A DNA stretch of 64,000 nt from Malania oleifera (GCF_029873635.1 NC_080420.1:34866231-34930230); one strand, 5' to 3'. Positions 11,010-22,669 are shown, counted from the stretch's first letter. The notes: generated from the letters alone by a model not told the origin. Made by a program: numbers and translations.

Positions 11010-11735
11010 AGGTTGGTCAGCTCGGCCTGATTGTTCAAACAGCTCGGCAGAAACAGCTCGGCACGAGTCCTACTTCAAAGAGCTCGAACAAAAGAGTTCG
11101 ACACGAATGCTTCCTCGAAGAGCTCGGCCCGAACAGCTTGGCAGAAAACAGCTCGGCACGAGTCTTGCTTCAAAGAGCTCGGACTAAATAGCTCGGCACG
11201 AGTCCTGCTTCAAAAAGCTCGGACAAAAGAGTTCGACACGAATGCTTCCTCGAAGAGCTCGGCCCGAACAGCTCGGCAGAAAACAGCTCGGCACGAGTCC
11301 TGCTTCAAAGAGCTTGGACTAAAGAGCTCGGCACGAGTCCTGCTTCAAAGAGCTCGGACAAAAGAGCTCGGCACGAATGCTTCCTCAAAGAGCTCGGCCC
11401 GAACAGCTCGGCAGAAACAGCTCGGCACAAGTCCTGCTTCGGAGAGCTCGGACAAAAGAGTTCGACACGAATGCTTCGTCGAAGAGCTCGGCCCGAACAG
11501 CTCGGCACGAGTCCTGCTTCAAAGAGCTTGGACAAAAGAGCTCGGCACGAATCCTTCCCCGAACAGCTCGGTAGAAAACAGCTCAGCACGAGTCCTGCTT
11601 CAAAGAGCTCGGACTAAAGAGCTCGGCACGAGTCCTGCCTCGGAGAGCTCGGTCAAAAGAGCTCGGCCCAAACAGCTTGGAAGAAACAGCTCGGCACAAA
11701 ACAGCTCGGCGCAAACAGTCGGCATGAGCTACTTA
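11010..11735 (+). repeat. Complex tandem repeat built on AGCTCGG
   Basis: Units such as agctcggcacgagtcctgct, caaagagctcggac and agctcggcagaaac recur in mixed order over 0.7 kb, with higher-order blocks about 110-130 bp long. A long open frame crosses it only because of the repeat. Position just before the PPT fits the hypervariable 3' region of Tat/Ogre elements, a known source of satellites. Confidence 0.88.
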
Positions 11736-11837
11736 AGTATTCTACCAAAAAAAAAGAGAGGAAAGACGAGGAAGTGTTAAAACCGAAAGATGCAAACACA
11801 AATAATGATTCAAAATTCTATCCAGAAATTTGAAACT

Positions 11838-11851
11838 GAGGGGGGGACAAC
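11838..11851 (+). other. Polypurine tract of the Tat element
   Basis: gagggggggacaac directly precedes the 3' LTR. It is the plus-strand primer site in related elements. Confidence 0.85.
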
Positions 11852-12286
11852 TGATATGCCCATAATTAATCACGCTAATAAGGGCAAGTCAACGCCCGTC
11901 TCATACTTTCTCCAAGTCTGACTTTCTAACGAGTGATTAGCTCCGACCTAATAAAGAGAAGGAGAGATTCACGCCGACGCCCTTATTAACCGAGTAATAG
12001 GGGCACGCACTTATGGCTGAAGAGCGATTCGCGCCCCCACGCAATAAATCCGAGCCAACCAGCGGTCAACTCAAGCCCCTATAAGTAGGGACTGGGGATA
12101 CAAGCAAAGGTAAGTGATAAGACACTACTCTACTGTTGCATTAAGCCTCTTTGAAAGCTTTCCTCTTACTTAGGCATCGGAGAGATCCCCCGGAATACAC
12201 CCCGGGTCCTCTAAGCCTCTCTTTTCTTCCTATTTCAGGTCAACAAGAGTCAAGGAGCATTCCAACCATTTTTTTACCCCGCAACA
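11852..12286 (+). mobile_element. 3' LTR of the Tat element (435 bp)
   Basis: It runs from TGATATGCCC to CCCCGCAACA (TG...CA). It contains a TATA-like CTATAAGTAGG at 12080-12090 and the 'catcggagagatcccccgg' block near 12174 typical of plant Tat LTR R regions. It is the only LTR of this element left. Confidence 0.85.
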
Positions 12287-13269
12287 AAAACTTTTTTCCT
12301 TAAAAAATCCTCATTTTAAAGGGAACACACACACATATACACACTCATATAGGGTAGTTGTCGCAACCATTCTTAGAATGGGTATGTGCTTTAAGGTACT
12401 AGGTCTTCTAAATCTCATATTGAAGAGAATTGAAAGCGTACCTTCCGTATTCACAATGACACTCCCGAATCGAAACTTTAGAAAGAAAAGATTTTACTTT
12501 ATTTTACCTTTCTAAAATCAAAATAAAGTGGCAACTCCTTTTTAAATAAAATGGGTAAGCAAAATAACCAAGGAAGGTTATGTTGCTGACTTTGGTTTAT
12601 TACAAGTCACCATATGTTGGCAACTTAAAACAAGTTTTCAAAATCCGCTTTGAAATATGCACTTTAAATACTAACTAGGCCCAAAAGTTTAAGTTATAAC
12701 GAACATAAGCAACATATTTCTCCATTAATATGCCTTACTAATTAGGGATGAATATGAGTTGTCACTAATTATTTTTTATTAGCTACCAATAATATTCTTA
12801 ACTAATAATTGTTTGTGATGGTTTTAGTTGGTCACTAATGATGATTATTGGAGATGACTAGATAATAATTGTTAATAATAAGTCCTAGTGACTCCCTATC
12901 TGTGGTGATTATTAGAGATGAATTATAAGTGATGATTTTTGTACACTCTTAAAGTCATAAGTAATAGTTCTTAGTGATGGATCTCCATTATTAGTTATGA
13001 CTTGGTTAAATATCAATAATTATTATTTTTATAACCAACAATTAATCTTTTGTAGCAAGTAGAATTCTTAATAATTCCCCCTTTTCTCATAAGTTTCAAA
13101 CTTTCAATCACTCCTTAAACGAAAGCAAATTTTGATCACTCATTCATACCACCAACTTGACCATGGAAAATTGTGAAAATCATGAGAGTCTACTCATCTA
13201 AAAGATTGGCATCCATATGATCAACCACTTTTATTCCATGGGATCCACATCCACAAAATCATATGGAAC
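12287..13269. other. No gene; possible class II element debris
   Basis: 12287-12700 is unassigned AT-rich sequence with 'aaagtggcaactcc', reminiscent of sequence near Tat/Ogre leaders but too short to claim. 12725-13060 has repeated sense and antisense copies of a core like 'tagtgatg' and 'gtcactaa' (for example 12763, 12829, 12890, 12980), a pattern seen in subterminal regions of plant DNA transposons. No transposase and no clear terminal repeats were found. Confidence 0.4.
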
Positions 13270-13594
13270 TACACCCGAGTCCAATTCAAGTAGTCATCAC
13301 TTATACCATTTGCTAGCACTTGGGGAGTCCTTAGTGTGAGATGTTTGTGTAGTAAGATTTTGGATTAAGTTAGTACTCACGTACTGCACCAATGTATATT
13401 AATTAAGCTCATGTGAATAGTTCTTGTGCCAACAATTAGTATTAGAGTACTAGGGATTTTAGAGTTTGCGTCATGTGATCGCAACAACAATAAGTCGGGT
13501 GAAGATTATGTTCAATGAGTTCTATAAGATAGGAAATTTGTTTCAATGAGATGCTTATAGGGGGCTAACAATACAGAAAACAAAAGTTTATAAG
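13270..13594 (+). mobile_element. Second copy of copia LTR tail, PBS and leader fragment
   Basis: Roughly 85-90% similar by eye to 3476-3826, including LTR end GCCAACA, the decayed PBS ATTAGTATTAGAGTAC and about 170 bp beyond. Together with the other copy it brackets the Tat element. No downstream coding sequence. Confidence 0.6.
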
Positions 13595-14339
13595 GACAGT
13601 GATTGACTAGCTCTATACCACATAAAAAAGAGTTAAGTTGCCCCTCCTTGTCTAGTGCTATTCCACTATTATATTATACTAAACATATATGTTAAGGATC
13701 CATGGCCTAGTCCGACCACAAAAACAAGCACACGTTAACTAAAGACATGATCACACGAGTAACTTAGGATGAGTTGGATGTTGAAGTCCCCTCGTCATTC
13801 AATATGCAACAGTGGGAGCATCCTTTGGCCTCGTCCTTCTAAGAAGTGGGTCGTCCTCATCCATAGACCACACATGGATATGACCCTTGGAGGAAGAAGC
13901 TTCGTTTGCATCTTATTGGCAGTAGCTAGATGGATAACCTCCTTCTTGGCTTCGTCCTATTCATATGACCTCCTTCATCCTCCCTATAATCTTAGGAATC
14001 CAAGCGTCCATGAGAAGGGAAGGGAAGACTCATCTTATATAGCAAAATATTCGGTGTGTTTGGAACTTAGAAAATATTACAAAAACAAAAGAAAATTTTC
14101 ATGAAATTCTCATTTCTGTATTTGATTATCAAGAAAAAAAAAATATAAGTTAAATTTATAAACAAAAAATTAATCTTATACATAATTTTATTTAGTTTTT
14201 TTTTATAATTTTTAGTTATATTAAAATAAATTTTCATTTTTAATAGTATTTCTTAGAAAAGGAAAATGAGTTTCCTCCTTATTTTCCTTTTTTTTCATTT
14301 TCCCACATAAAATTCTTGATCCACCCATAGTGCTTTGAA

Positions 14340-14410
<71 letters not shown>

Positions 14411-15075
14411 ATTTCAAGTTTCTAACCAACTTAATTTCTTTCAATAGACAAAACAAATGGTACCGGCGTGACTCAACGCCACGTTATTTCCACGGCGAAC
14501 ATCCCCTTTTTATCAACTTATCACAGCCACATGTAAAGGTTGAAGAAGAGAAAGGGTGATTAAGATGCCACTTGGGTCATTGGGTCACCAGATGGAAGCA
14601 CAAGAAAGTTAAAATGATGATGAGAGCTATCTTGTTTGTAGGTCAATGGCTATGAAAAAAATGCTGCAGACAAGAGGCCCAAAACCTCAGCTTTGCACCC
14701 CGTAAATTTGGCTACCGAACAAGTGAGCTATCTTGTGCATATGGATTTGGTGATTCCACATATACAAACTCCATCATGTCACGTACGTATATAACTTCGC
14801 TGGCATGCCCCAAGCATATACATATATAGGCCATACCAGTCATAATAATCTCACAAAAGATTTGCATGTAACCACTCCTACACATAAGGTTTAGAAATAA
14901 TAATTATATGAAGTTACCTTGACATTTAGCCTAGTAAAACCAAGAAAAATTGGCATGCATGCATGAGTCCCAATAATGTGGATTGATCCCACATTACTTT
15001 AATGGATTTAATTATTAATATAATATTTTGTGAGTGATGAATTGATAATTCTTATATGGAGGGATCATCCCTAAA
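13595..15075. other. No gene; AT-rich sequence with a TA microsatellite
   Basis: (GT)n(AT)n at 14341-14408. 14040-14320 is A/T-homopolymer rich, starts 'ggtgtgtttggaa' and could be a hAT-type MITE, but no matching end was found. An RY-like catgcatgcatg is at about 14954-14965, and a small hairpin taatgtgg/cccacatta at about 14976-14998. The short frames here show no recognisable protein. Confidence 0.5.
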
Positions 15076-15224
15076 TTTTGTTTTTTTGTTTTTTTTTTTA
15101 ATAATTAATACGGAGACTCTAGCCACCGGCACACCACTTTGACTACTATGGTGCAACACTAAATTCGAGGGGTAAAAGTCACCCGTCGATTGACGTACTC
15201 CTGGTAATTCATCGGTGTAATGAT

Positions 15225-17350
15225 TGTTGCAATTGATGTATTCCCAAGAGGGGAGGGGGTGAATTGGAATTTTAAATTTCTTCCTAGGATAAATCAGATA
15301 TTAACAATATTTCACAATCTAAGATCTTTTTAAATGCAATCTCAAGTGCGCAGATAGATATAATGTGCGGAAATTAAATCATGAGTAGTATTCACAGTCT
15401 ATTGAAAATGACATACATGTGTAGTAAATAAATTGCAAAAATATAAAGTGCACACACGATATGTTATCGGGGTTCGACCAATACTGCATACGTCCCCGCC
15501 TCAGCTCGCAAGCCCAAGGATTATCACTATTACTCACTTAACGGGTGAAGCGGTACTGTTTACAATACCAGGTCAAATTACCTGGGCTAACCTCAACCTT
15601 TACAACCTCTCCTTAAAGGGGCGGAGAAGACTCATCTCAAGCTATGCCTGAATTACAACCAATCCTTATGGGTTAGATCAGCACCCCCTCAGGCCACGTC
15701 TAGAATATAATAATGAATATAACATTTTTGTATAATTTCAATGTTTCCCCAATAAGCAAATATGTACTGATACGCACAAATAATAACCAATGTACTCACA
15801 AATAATAGTATTTAATGCTCAAATGAGATCTTGAAAAAATGATTCAAGATAATATATTTAACAAGTGAATATTCAAGTTTACCTCAAAACATTAATCAAG
15901 TATCACACAAATATTTTATCAAATATAATCACAACAGATACTTAAGATTTAAGCTTGCAATAGATTCATCAAATGAAGTATGCAAACTTTTGAATTTGGC
16001 AATAAGGATGCCAAGACTCAGAAGCCAAAAACACGATTTTCCTAAAAAAATATTTATATATGAAATATTGTGGGAAAATCACACAAGCAATTACTCTCAA
16101 AATGATTTTCAAGACATATGGTATTGTGAGAGTATTTTGCCAAGAAAAATGATTTCGAATGATGCACAATAACACAATTAAATCTTCCTACACCTTGCAA
16201 TTGATTTGCAAGTTAGGAGAACTAGAAAAACAAACTCTCTATTTCAAAATGATATTTTCTAATAAATATATAAGAGAGTATATAAAAAATATGCTGGGAA
16301 TATTAAATATATAGCAAAAGAAGTATAAAGGATTTGAGAGAATTTTTGAAAATTACTTTTTCTAATCTCCTTGCTAATCAAGGCAAATGAGGGGCTATAT
16401 ATAGATATTCCTCAAATTTTGACCGTTGGGGACCTATTGGGGATTTTGAAAAAGTTTAATTAAAAATTAACCTCAATTATCCTTAATTAACTACAGTAAA
16501 AATAAGGCAACCTGAGAGTTTCAGTCGCCTGGTTCTTAGGGCTGGTTGCCCGAACAGACACACAGAGAAAAGTTAAGATTTTGAGTTCGGGTGCTCGAGG
16601 AAGAGTCTGGTTGGTTGAGTCAAGGCGATTTCCCAAACGTTCGAGGTTCGGTCACCCGATGAACGGTTCGGTTTGCCGAACTTCATAATTCGGTCGCCTG
16701 GGGGGGGGGGATTTTGAACTCAACGTTCGGTCACCTGAGGACAGTGGAAATATGGTTTTTAAGCATTCAGTCGACCGAGAATAGTTAGTTCAATTTAAGT
16801 TTAGTCGGCCGAGCAAAGTCAAAAGTTGACTTTCTAGCCGTTTGGTTTAACGAAGCATTTATGGCGCTGATGGTTCGGTCGACTGAGGTCTCTTGAAAAC
16901 TTTTCTTCTTCTTTTGACCTTATATAATTTAATTTCTATTTGTATGTGTTTGCAATTTTGTCTTAAGGGACTTAGTCATGATGTGTCTTATGGTCAATCA
17001 TGGCCTTGAAAGTTAACCCCAAAAATCCGACGTCGGTGGACCGATCCCTAATGTCGATCTATGGTCTTGAGCATTAAATCCAAATCATGCATGAGATGCA
17101 AATATTACAAACCATTATTAGAGACCTGAAAACTAAATGCAATTATAATAAAAACAAATGTCTTCAGTCTCCCTGCTTTTCACTTTATGAAGTATGTCAG
17201 GTGTATGTGTATTATCCATCTTGGCCTCTCTTCTCCCCATCTCTTATGTGTGATCTCAATTATAGAGCTGTTCACATGCTAAATACACACATAAGTTCAC
17301 TATATTTCGTCATCATCAAAACAGAGATATTCGGACTCAAAAAGTTAACA
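15225..17350 (-). mobile_element. Sirevirus solo LTR with perfect TSD
   Basis: TGTTGCAATTGATG... to ...AAAAAGTTAACA, 2126 bp, flanked by ATGAT at 15220-15224 and 17351-17355. It includes the 'atcggggttcga' and 'cgtccccgcctcagctcgca' blocks shared with the other Sirevirus LTRs (15465-15520), a minus-strand TATA CTATATATAG (16395-16404) and palindromes upstream. No PBS or internal region is attached, so it arose by LTR-LTR recombination. Confidence 0.88.
16510..16880 (-). promoter_or_regulatory. Repeated palindromic motif cluster, Sirevirus solo LTR
   Basis: Eight or more variants of TTCGGTCGCCTGAA (for example 16525, 16648, 16690, 16873), upstream in sense of the TATA at 16395-16404. A run of ten G lies at about 16700-16709. 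Confidence 0.6.
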
Positions 17351-17415
17351 ATGATTCAAGGGGGCATCGAACTCATGACCTCCTTACCACTTTAGCTAAC
17401 CCGGCTGGGCTGCCA

Positions 17416-18600
17416 AACAAGTATATTATCCATAACTCAAAGTAGTGGCGGATTTAAGAACTTGAGTTAGTGTGGACTTGCATCCGAAAGAGCATAATAA
17501 TCTAGTCATGTAAAATCATAGCAACATTTACCATTCGGGGATATGCAATGCCTAGTCAATCGATATGCATTGAATATGATTAAATATGATTTTATATAGA
17601 ATTGGACAATCACATCATCATTGAAAGTGGAGAGTTTAATGTTGTTCACTCTTATGTGTACCTCAGACATAACACGTGGACTACGATAGATAAAGAGGTT
17701 AATTAATTGAATGTGATTAGAAGCTATTGATACTGACTTATTTTCATGCATTTTAATTTCAATAATGAACATGTTCACGCATGCATGCTTCTTGAAAAAT
17801 GAAGTTGCTTTTGAAACATGGGATGTACCTTAGGGTATATGGTTAACTAATTTATGTACATGCACATAATAATTTTACATATGAACATGTATATAAAACT
17901 TTAAAAATATCGATTCATGAATTCAAATTTTTAAAAAAAAAATAAAAATTAGACTAACTCGATCAAGTAGGTGAGATAAAAACATTTGTTTTACCTCGAT
18001 CTTGCGAACTTTCTCAAATCACTATTTTGTAGACAATGAAATTTTCGTGTGTTTGCTTCTCGAGTTATTATAATTTTTATTTATGCTTAGTATTTTTGTT
18101 AGTATACCAAACATTTTCTAAAAGTCATTAATATACGTAATTTTAACGTAAAATATATTACAAATAAAATCCTAGCCAGTTTGTCAAAAAATTAAAAAAT
18201 AAATAGTAGAAAGCATAATTAACTCACCTAGAAAATCATATCTCAAAAAATCTCTAGCTATCTCGAAAATTATGTCTCCAAAATTCCCTAAAAAAAAAAC
18301 ATACAGTGAAAAAATTCTCGGACTATTAAGCAAAATTCATCTCCTGTATCTAATTAGGAGATTTTTAACATACCCCCTGTGATTATTAGGGTGTGTCAAT
18401 GGCAGACGATTTTCGTTTTTTTGAGTTTGGTGACATACCATAGCGTTCAAAGTGGCGCAATGATAATTATAGTCCTTAGGTAATCAAAAAATAGAAAAAT
18501 TTTTGAAAAAAGAATTATTTTTTTATATGATTAAAATTAAAAATGAATTGGTGGTGGCATGGTGGCCAGACGTGGTGGAATGCAGGCTGCGGCGGAGAGC
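17416..18600. other. No gene seen; AT-rich intergenic sequence
   Basis: No open frame with recognisable content on either strand and no clear repeat ends. Homopolymer A/T runs are frequent from 17930 onward. Confidence 0.5.
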
Positions 18601-18654
18601 ACTATTCTGGCAAAGACCCTCAAATTTGGGATTGGGGATCAGAGGAGAGAAGGG

Positions 18655-18750
18655 ATCACGTGGGAGAGAGACACGAGGGCGGCATGCACCGCGAGACACG
18701 CGTTTGTGCAGCCGCACCCGCCTAACCACGTGGCTCCCTCCCTATATATA
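18655..18750 (+). promoter_or_regulatory. Orphan promoter-like block: two ABRE/G-boxes, CE3-like site, RY core, TATA
   Basis: In an AT-rich setting this ~200-bp GC-rich island has CACGTG at 18657-18662 and 18727-18732 (the latter within CCACGTGG), GACACGCGT at 18695-18703 (reverse complement ACGCGTGTC, the CE3 coupling-element core), CATGCA at 18683-18688 and TATATATA at 18743-18750. The order and spacing resemble ABA/seed-responsive promoters. A start site near 18775 would be expected, but no coding frame follows in the next 1 kb. No transcription evidence is available here. Confidence 0.45.
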
Positions 18751-19101
18751 TTCATCCTCCCTTTTGTACTGGAAAATCTGTGGACACTCAGAAGTACTCT
18801 TGCCTCAACATTTTTTGTTTTATATATTATGTTAAAATTTTCCTCTTTATTTTTATTATAAAATGATAAATTTCTTATGTATTTATTAATTTAATTTAAT
18901 TTTTTTTACTTTAATTGTAAAATAAAAAAATAATGGATAATATTGAATACATAAAACAATAAATGCGGAGCACTTGTGGTATTTTTTTAAAGCTTAAATT
19001 CAGAGTGTATTCTAAAAATAGTAATGATTATCCATCATTTTAAATTGTCATCAATCACACAATGCATATAAAGAGGGGAAATTGGTAGGTTTGGTTAGCA
19101 A

Positions 19102-19489
19102 GGGAAATTATGCAGGAGACTTCTCCCTCCATGTGTCATTGTGCCTATATTTTAAATCTTAAATATGTGACAAATTAGTTTTACATTCATTAATATAAGA
19201 CATATAAACAAGGAGACCCATTTCTAAGAGAAATTATATAGAAGACCCCCCCCTTCCCGTGTCAGTGTGTTTGTATCCTAAACTTCACATATACAAAAAA
19301 ATGGGCCCTCTTATGATATTAAGGAATATTTGACCAATTTGTCACATGTCTAATATTTAAAATACAGACACATTAACATATGGAGGGGGAGGTCCTTTGT
19401 ATAATTTCCTCATTTTCAATATATTTACAATTTAGGAAACAAACACATGGACATGTGGAGGGGGAGATCCCCTTGTATAATTTTCCTAA
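19102..19489. mobile_element. Overlapping fold-back MITEs
   Basis: Four arms of about 60 bp share the core 'aaattat..ag.ag..c..cccctcc.tgtg'. Arms 19102-19160 and 19227-19286 are forward; 19351-19410 and 19430-19489 are inverted. Pairing of the first with the third arm extends inward to about 19225/19290. No coding capacity, AT-rich middle. Two related elements inserted in or beside each other would explain it. TSDs not resolved. Confidence 0.65.
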
Positions 19490-20290
19490 TTGGTAATCGT
19501 GCAACATTTTAGACAACTAGTTAAAATTTTAACCTTTAAGTGGTATATAAATGTTTGACTCAGATAGATATCCCTAATTTGAAAATTATTTATAATTCAA
19601 GCATTTAATGGTAGTTTAAAACATGATCTAACTAGATAATCAAAGTTATAATCTCTCTAAAGATGACTTAAAATCCTATATAGGTTGAAAATTAAGGAAA
19701 ATTTTGATTTATAAGATTGGGGAACAAAATCACGAGGCCTTTGAGTCAAAGTGGTCATTAAAATATAAACTTTGGAACAAAATGAAATAAATAGTTCCGT
19801 TTAGTAAATTCATCATATACATATAGCTTTTACAAAAGATTAGACTAAGAATGTATGCAATACTGAATTTTATACATACACTAGGGTTATGATGGTTTAT
19901 GAAAGTAGGACGCGAAATATCATTAGTTGATATTGAGAGAAAACATTGACTAATGAAGTCATGACTCGTCTATGCCCTTGGGCAAATTCTAGGACACCTC
20001 AATTAAGAAAATAAGGCCTTTAACTAGTGAACAATCAATTGCTGATATATATTATCTTTCCCATGTAACAATGACTTAAAAACTCGTTGTTTTAACGTAA
20101 ACATCCTACTTCAAATAAAATGCAACAAATAATAAAAAATAAAAGGAGAAGGACAGAGAGAGAGGTGAAGAAAAATTCCTTGTGTGGAACTGGATGGTCT
20201 ATTCCATGAGTGAGATTCTCCCCCATTTTATATCAATGAAAGGATAGACCGAAAGAAATATTACATAATAGTACTAAGGATTAAATTTTT
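19490..20290. other. No gene seen
   Basis: AT-rich, no recognisable frame. It ends in a T-run (20287-20300) where recognisable Sirevirus internal sequence starts. Confidence 0.5.
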
Positions 20291-20820
20291 TTTTTTTTTG
20301 CATTTGATCATAATAACAAGGTTCATAAGCCAGCATATATTTCAATCAAAACATGATCATCCATCATTCAGCAAAAGAAAATTTAACATAATCCATTATT
20401 AATATCATATCATGCTCATGGATACAAATATGCTGTCATGCTCAAATATCAATTAACATGCTCGTAAATACCAATATATTTCATAGATACCAATTTATTG
20501 CATACAATTTATATACCAATTTATTTCATACTCAATTTTTTAACTCAAATCTCTCTCTCCCTTTTTGACATTAATAAAAGAAAGAAGGTTATAAATAAGC
20601 ATGTGCATTCTAATGCAAGGAGCAGCACAAGACAAATAAGCCTTGGACAACTCATCCATTGATTGTGGCTGACAATGCCTTGTTTTATATTCATGATTTT
20701 CACACTAATGTCATTAATATTAATCTTCAAGAAAGATATATTCCATTTCAGCTTTGTTCAATTTCTATTTTATTGGATTCTTCTAACATGATCAAGGAGT
20801 TAAGACTTTCATCTTGGTAC

Positions 20821-22669
20821 CTATACTTTCTTAGGTCCTAATGGTTTAAAAGGTGATGTTTCTTTTATTCTCAAAACTTGTCTGATTTTTACACCCTTTC
20901 TTTTTAGTGGACATTCAAACTTAATGTGTCCTTTCTCCTTATATAGAAAACATGTGGTATGTGTGTAAGAATTTGAGGTGGTGCTAGCATAATCTTTGGA
21001 GGCTTTTGCAAAGTACCCCATATAGAGGTTCTTTTTCCTTGTATTCTCAACTCCATTAAATCCTATGGCTTCTTTATTCAAGGACATTCTTTGTCTGCTA
21101 ATCATTTTATCAAGATTTTCTTTTCCTTTAGTGAAGTTGTAGATGATTTTGGCTTGATCCTTAATTTTTCTCTTAAAATCACGGATTTTTGAGTTTTTTT
21201 TATATTTTTACCCTTTTCTTGTAGCTTTACTTGATCTTGAGACATCTTGCTAATTTTGTTTTCTAGTTTAAAAATATATAGATTTTTCTCATTATCAACG
21301 GAAGTTTGGGATCTTAGATCTTCTAATTCTCTTATCACCTTTTCATTCTTGTTTTCTAATATCTTAATTTTCAAATTTTTTCTCTTTCAGCGAGTTTTTG
21401 AGATTCCAATTCTTTCATTACACTTTCATTCTTATTTTTCAATGATGTGTATCGTTTAGTCATATTAACTAGAATCTTATGAACCTTGAATTGTTCCTTT
21501 TGTAGTTCTTCATAAGATGACATACTCTCATCATTGGATTCATTAGATGAATCATCAATATAATCATTAAATGATTTGCATGAGGAGCTTTGTTCTTCAT
21601 CATCGTCCCATGCCATAAAGCAAGCAACCTCTTGGTCACTTGATTCACTATCTGAACTACTTGTACTAATATTATCCCATGTAGTGGCTTTCATTGCCCT
21701 TTTCTTTTTCTTTTTGGAATCTTTCTTAAGTTGTAGACAATCCAGTTTTATGTGTCCAACTTTCTTACAATTATAACATGTTGGAAGTTCAACCTTTGTT
21801 TTCTTCTTATTGATTTCCTTTTCTTCATCTTCATCTGATTTTGAGTTTTGGATTTTTCCTATAAATTTATTTTTCTTTTTAAGGATTTTTGCAAGTTTCG
21901 TGGCTATGAAAGCTATTTCATTTACATCCATCTCTTCTTCATCTTCGTCACTAGAGCTTTCGTTTGAGGCTTTAAATGTAATGGATTCCTAGGCTTTAGA
22001 TTTTCCACTTCTTTCGTTCATTGTCATCTCATAGGTAAGAAGAGATCCAATTAGTTCATCTAGTGAGGTATTCTTTAGGTTTCTTCCTTCCGTTATAGCT
22101 TTGGCTTTGGGTTCCCAAATGGATGGAAGACCTCTAAGGATTTTTTGGATCATCACATAAGTAGAGTAGGTTTTCCCTAAGGCATTAAGGGAGTTTATGA
22201 TATGAGTGGATCTAGTGTACATATTTGTAATAGATTCATCTGGATTCATCCTAAAAACTTTATATTCGCTAGTAAGCATGTCAATTCTATTATCTCTCAC
22301 ATCAATGGTACCTTCATAGGTTACATCTAGTTTGTCCCATATCTCTTTTGTTGTTTTGCATGTCATGACCCTATCAAATTCATTTATGTCAAGAGCACGG
22401 TATAAGACATTTATAGCACTTGAGTTAACTTGCAACATCTTATGGTCTTTTTCGGTCATGTCTTTTTCTTCTTTAGGTATTTCTTTTCCATCTACAAGTT
22501 TGGTAGGGATAAGATCACCATGTGTGACAACCCTCCATGCTTTCCAGTCCATGGTTTGAAGGTAGATTCTTATTATTTGTTTCCAAAAAGTATAGTTAAG
22601 ATCACAAATGATCGGAGGTTTGATGTAGGATTGACCCTCTTCAAAGGGAGCTACGCCTATGAGTGCTAT
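20821..22669 (-). pseudogene. Sirevirus gag
   Basis: The start codon at 22669 reads ATA where the S3 copy has ATG. Then come 'VAPFEEGQS', LNYTFWK, MDWKAWRVVTHGDLIPTKL, 'TTKEIWDKLDVTYEGT' and LNALGKTYSTYVMIQKILRGLP, the UBN2-type copia capsid domain. A TAG after 'SGKSKA' (near 21990) is followed in the same frame by an acidic Ser-rich stretch and the knuckle CYNCKKVGHIKLDC (about 21730-21780). A Lys/Glu coiled coil follows after a frameshift, then a second knuckle CFLYKEKGHIKFEC (about 20920-20960) whose second Cys is Tyr. Gag builds the particle and binds RNA. Two knuckles plus a coiled coil suit Sirevirus gag. Confidence 0.85.

Larger units (their letters stand above)
3841..12286 (+). mobile_element. 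Tat-lineage gypsy element, 5'-truncated
   Basis: The order is partial gag, PR, RT, RNase H, second RNase H, integrase, antisense gene, tandem repeats, PPT, 3' LTR. The extra RNase H between pol RNase H and integrase, the CHHC gag knuckle, the antisense ORF and the repeat-rich 3' region are known features of the plant Tat lineage. The 5' LTR, PBS and most of gag are absent, and an inverted duplication marks the break. No TSD can be read because the left end is lost. Confidence 0.9.
15076..17415 (-). mobile_element. tRNA-derived SINE, split by a solo LTR
   Basis: The head lies on the minus strand at 17415-17356: A box TAGCTAAAGTGG (17398-17387) and B box GAGTTCGATGC (17374-17364). The sequence then jumps across the solo LTR to 15219, runs to '...ggagactctagccacc' read in reverse and ends in an A-rich tail (poly-T with few interruptions on the + strand, 15076-15109). 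The joined SINE is about 210 bp. Box spacing and poly-A tail are normal for plant SINEs. No SINE TSD was found. Confidence 0.7.

Noticed and set aside
10651..11735. CRISPR-like array
   Set aside because: Eukaryotic context, repeats contiguous without unique spacers.
11031..11780. 249-codon open frame across the AGCTCGG repeat
   Set aside because: It exists because the tandem repeat lacks stops in that frame; no domain, no homologous frame in a non-repeat copy.
14335..14559. Tyr-Ile repeat frame
   Set aside because: Translation of a TA microsatellite.
17356..17415. Functional tRNA gene
   Set aside because: A and B boxes are present, but no cloverleaf with paired acceptor stem; it continues into a SINE body with an A-rich tail.
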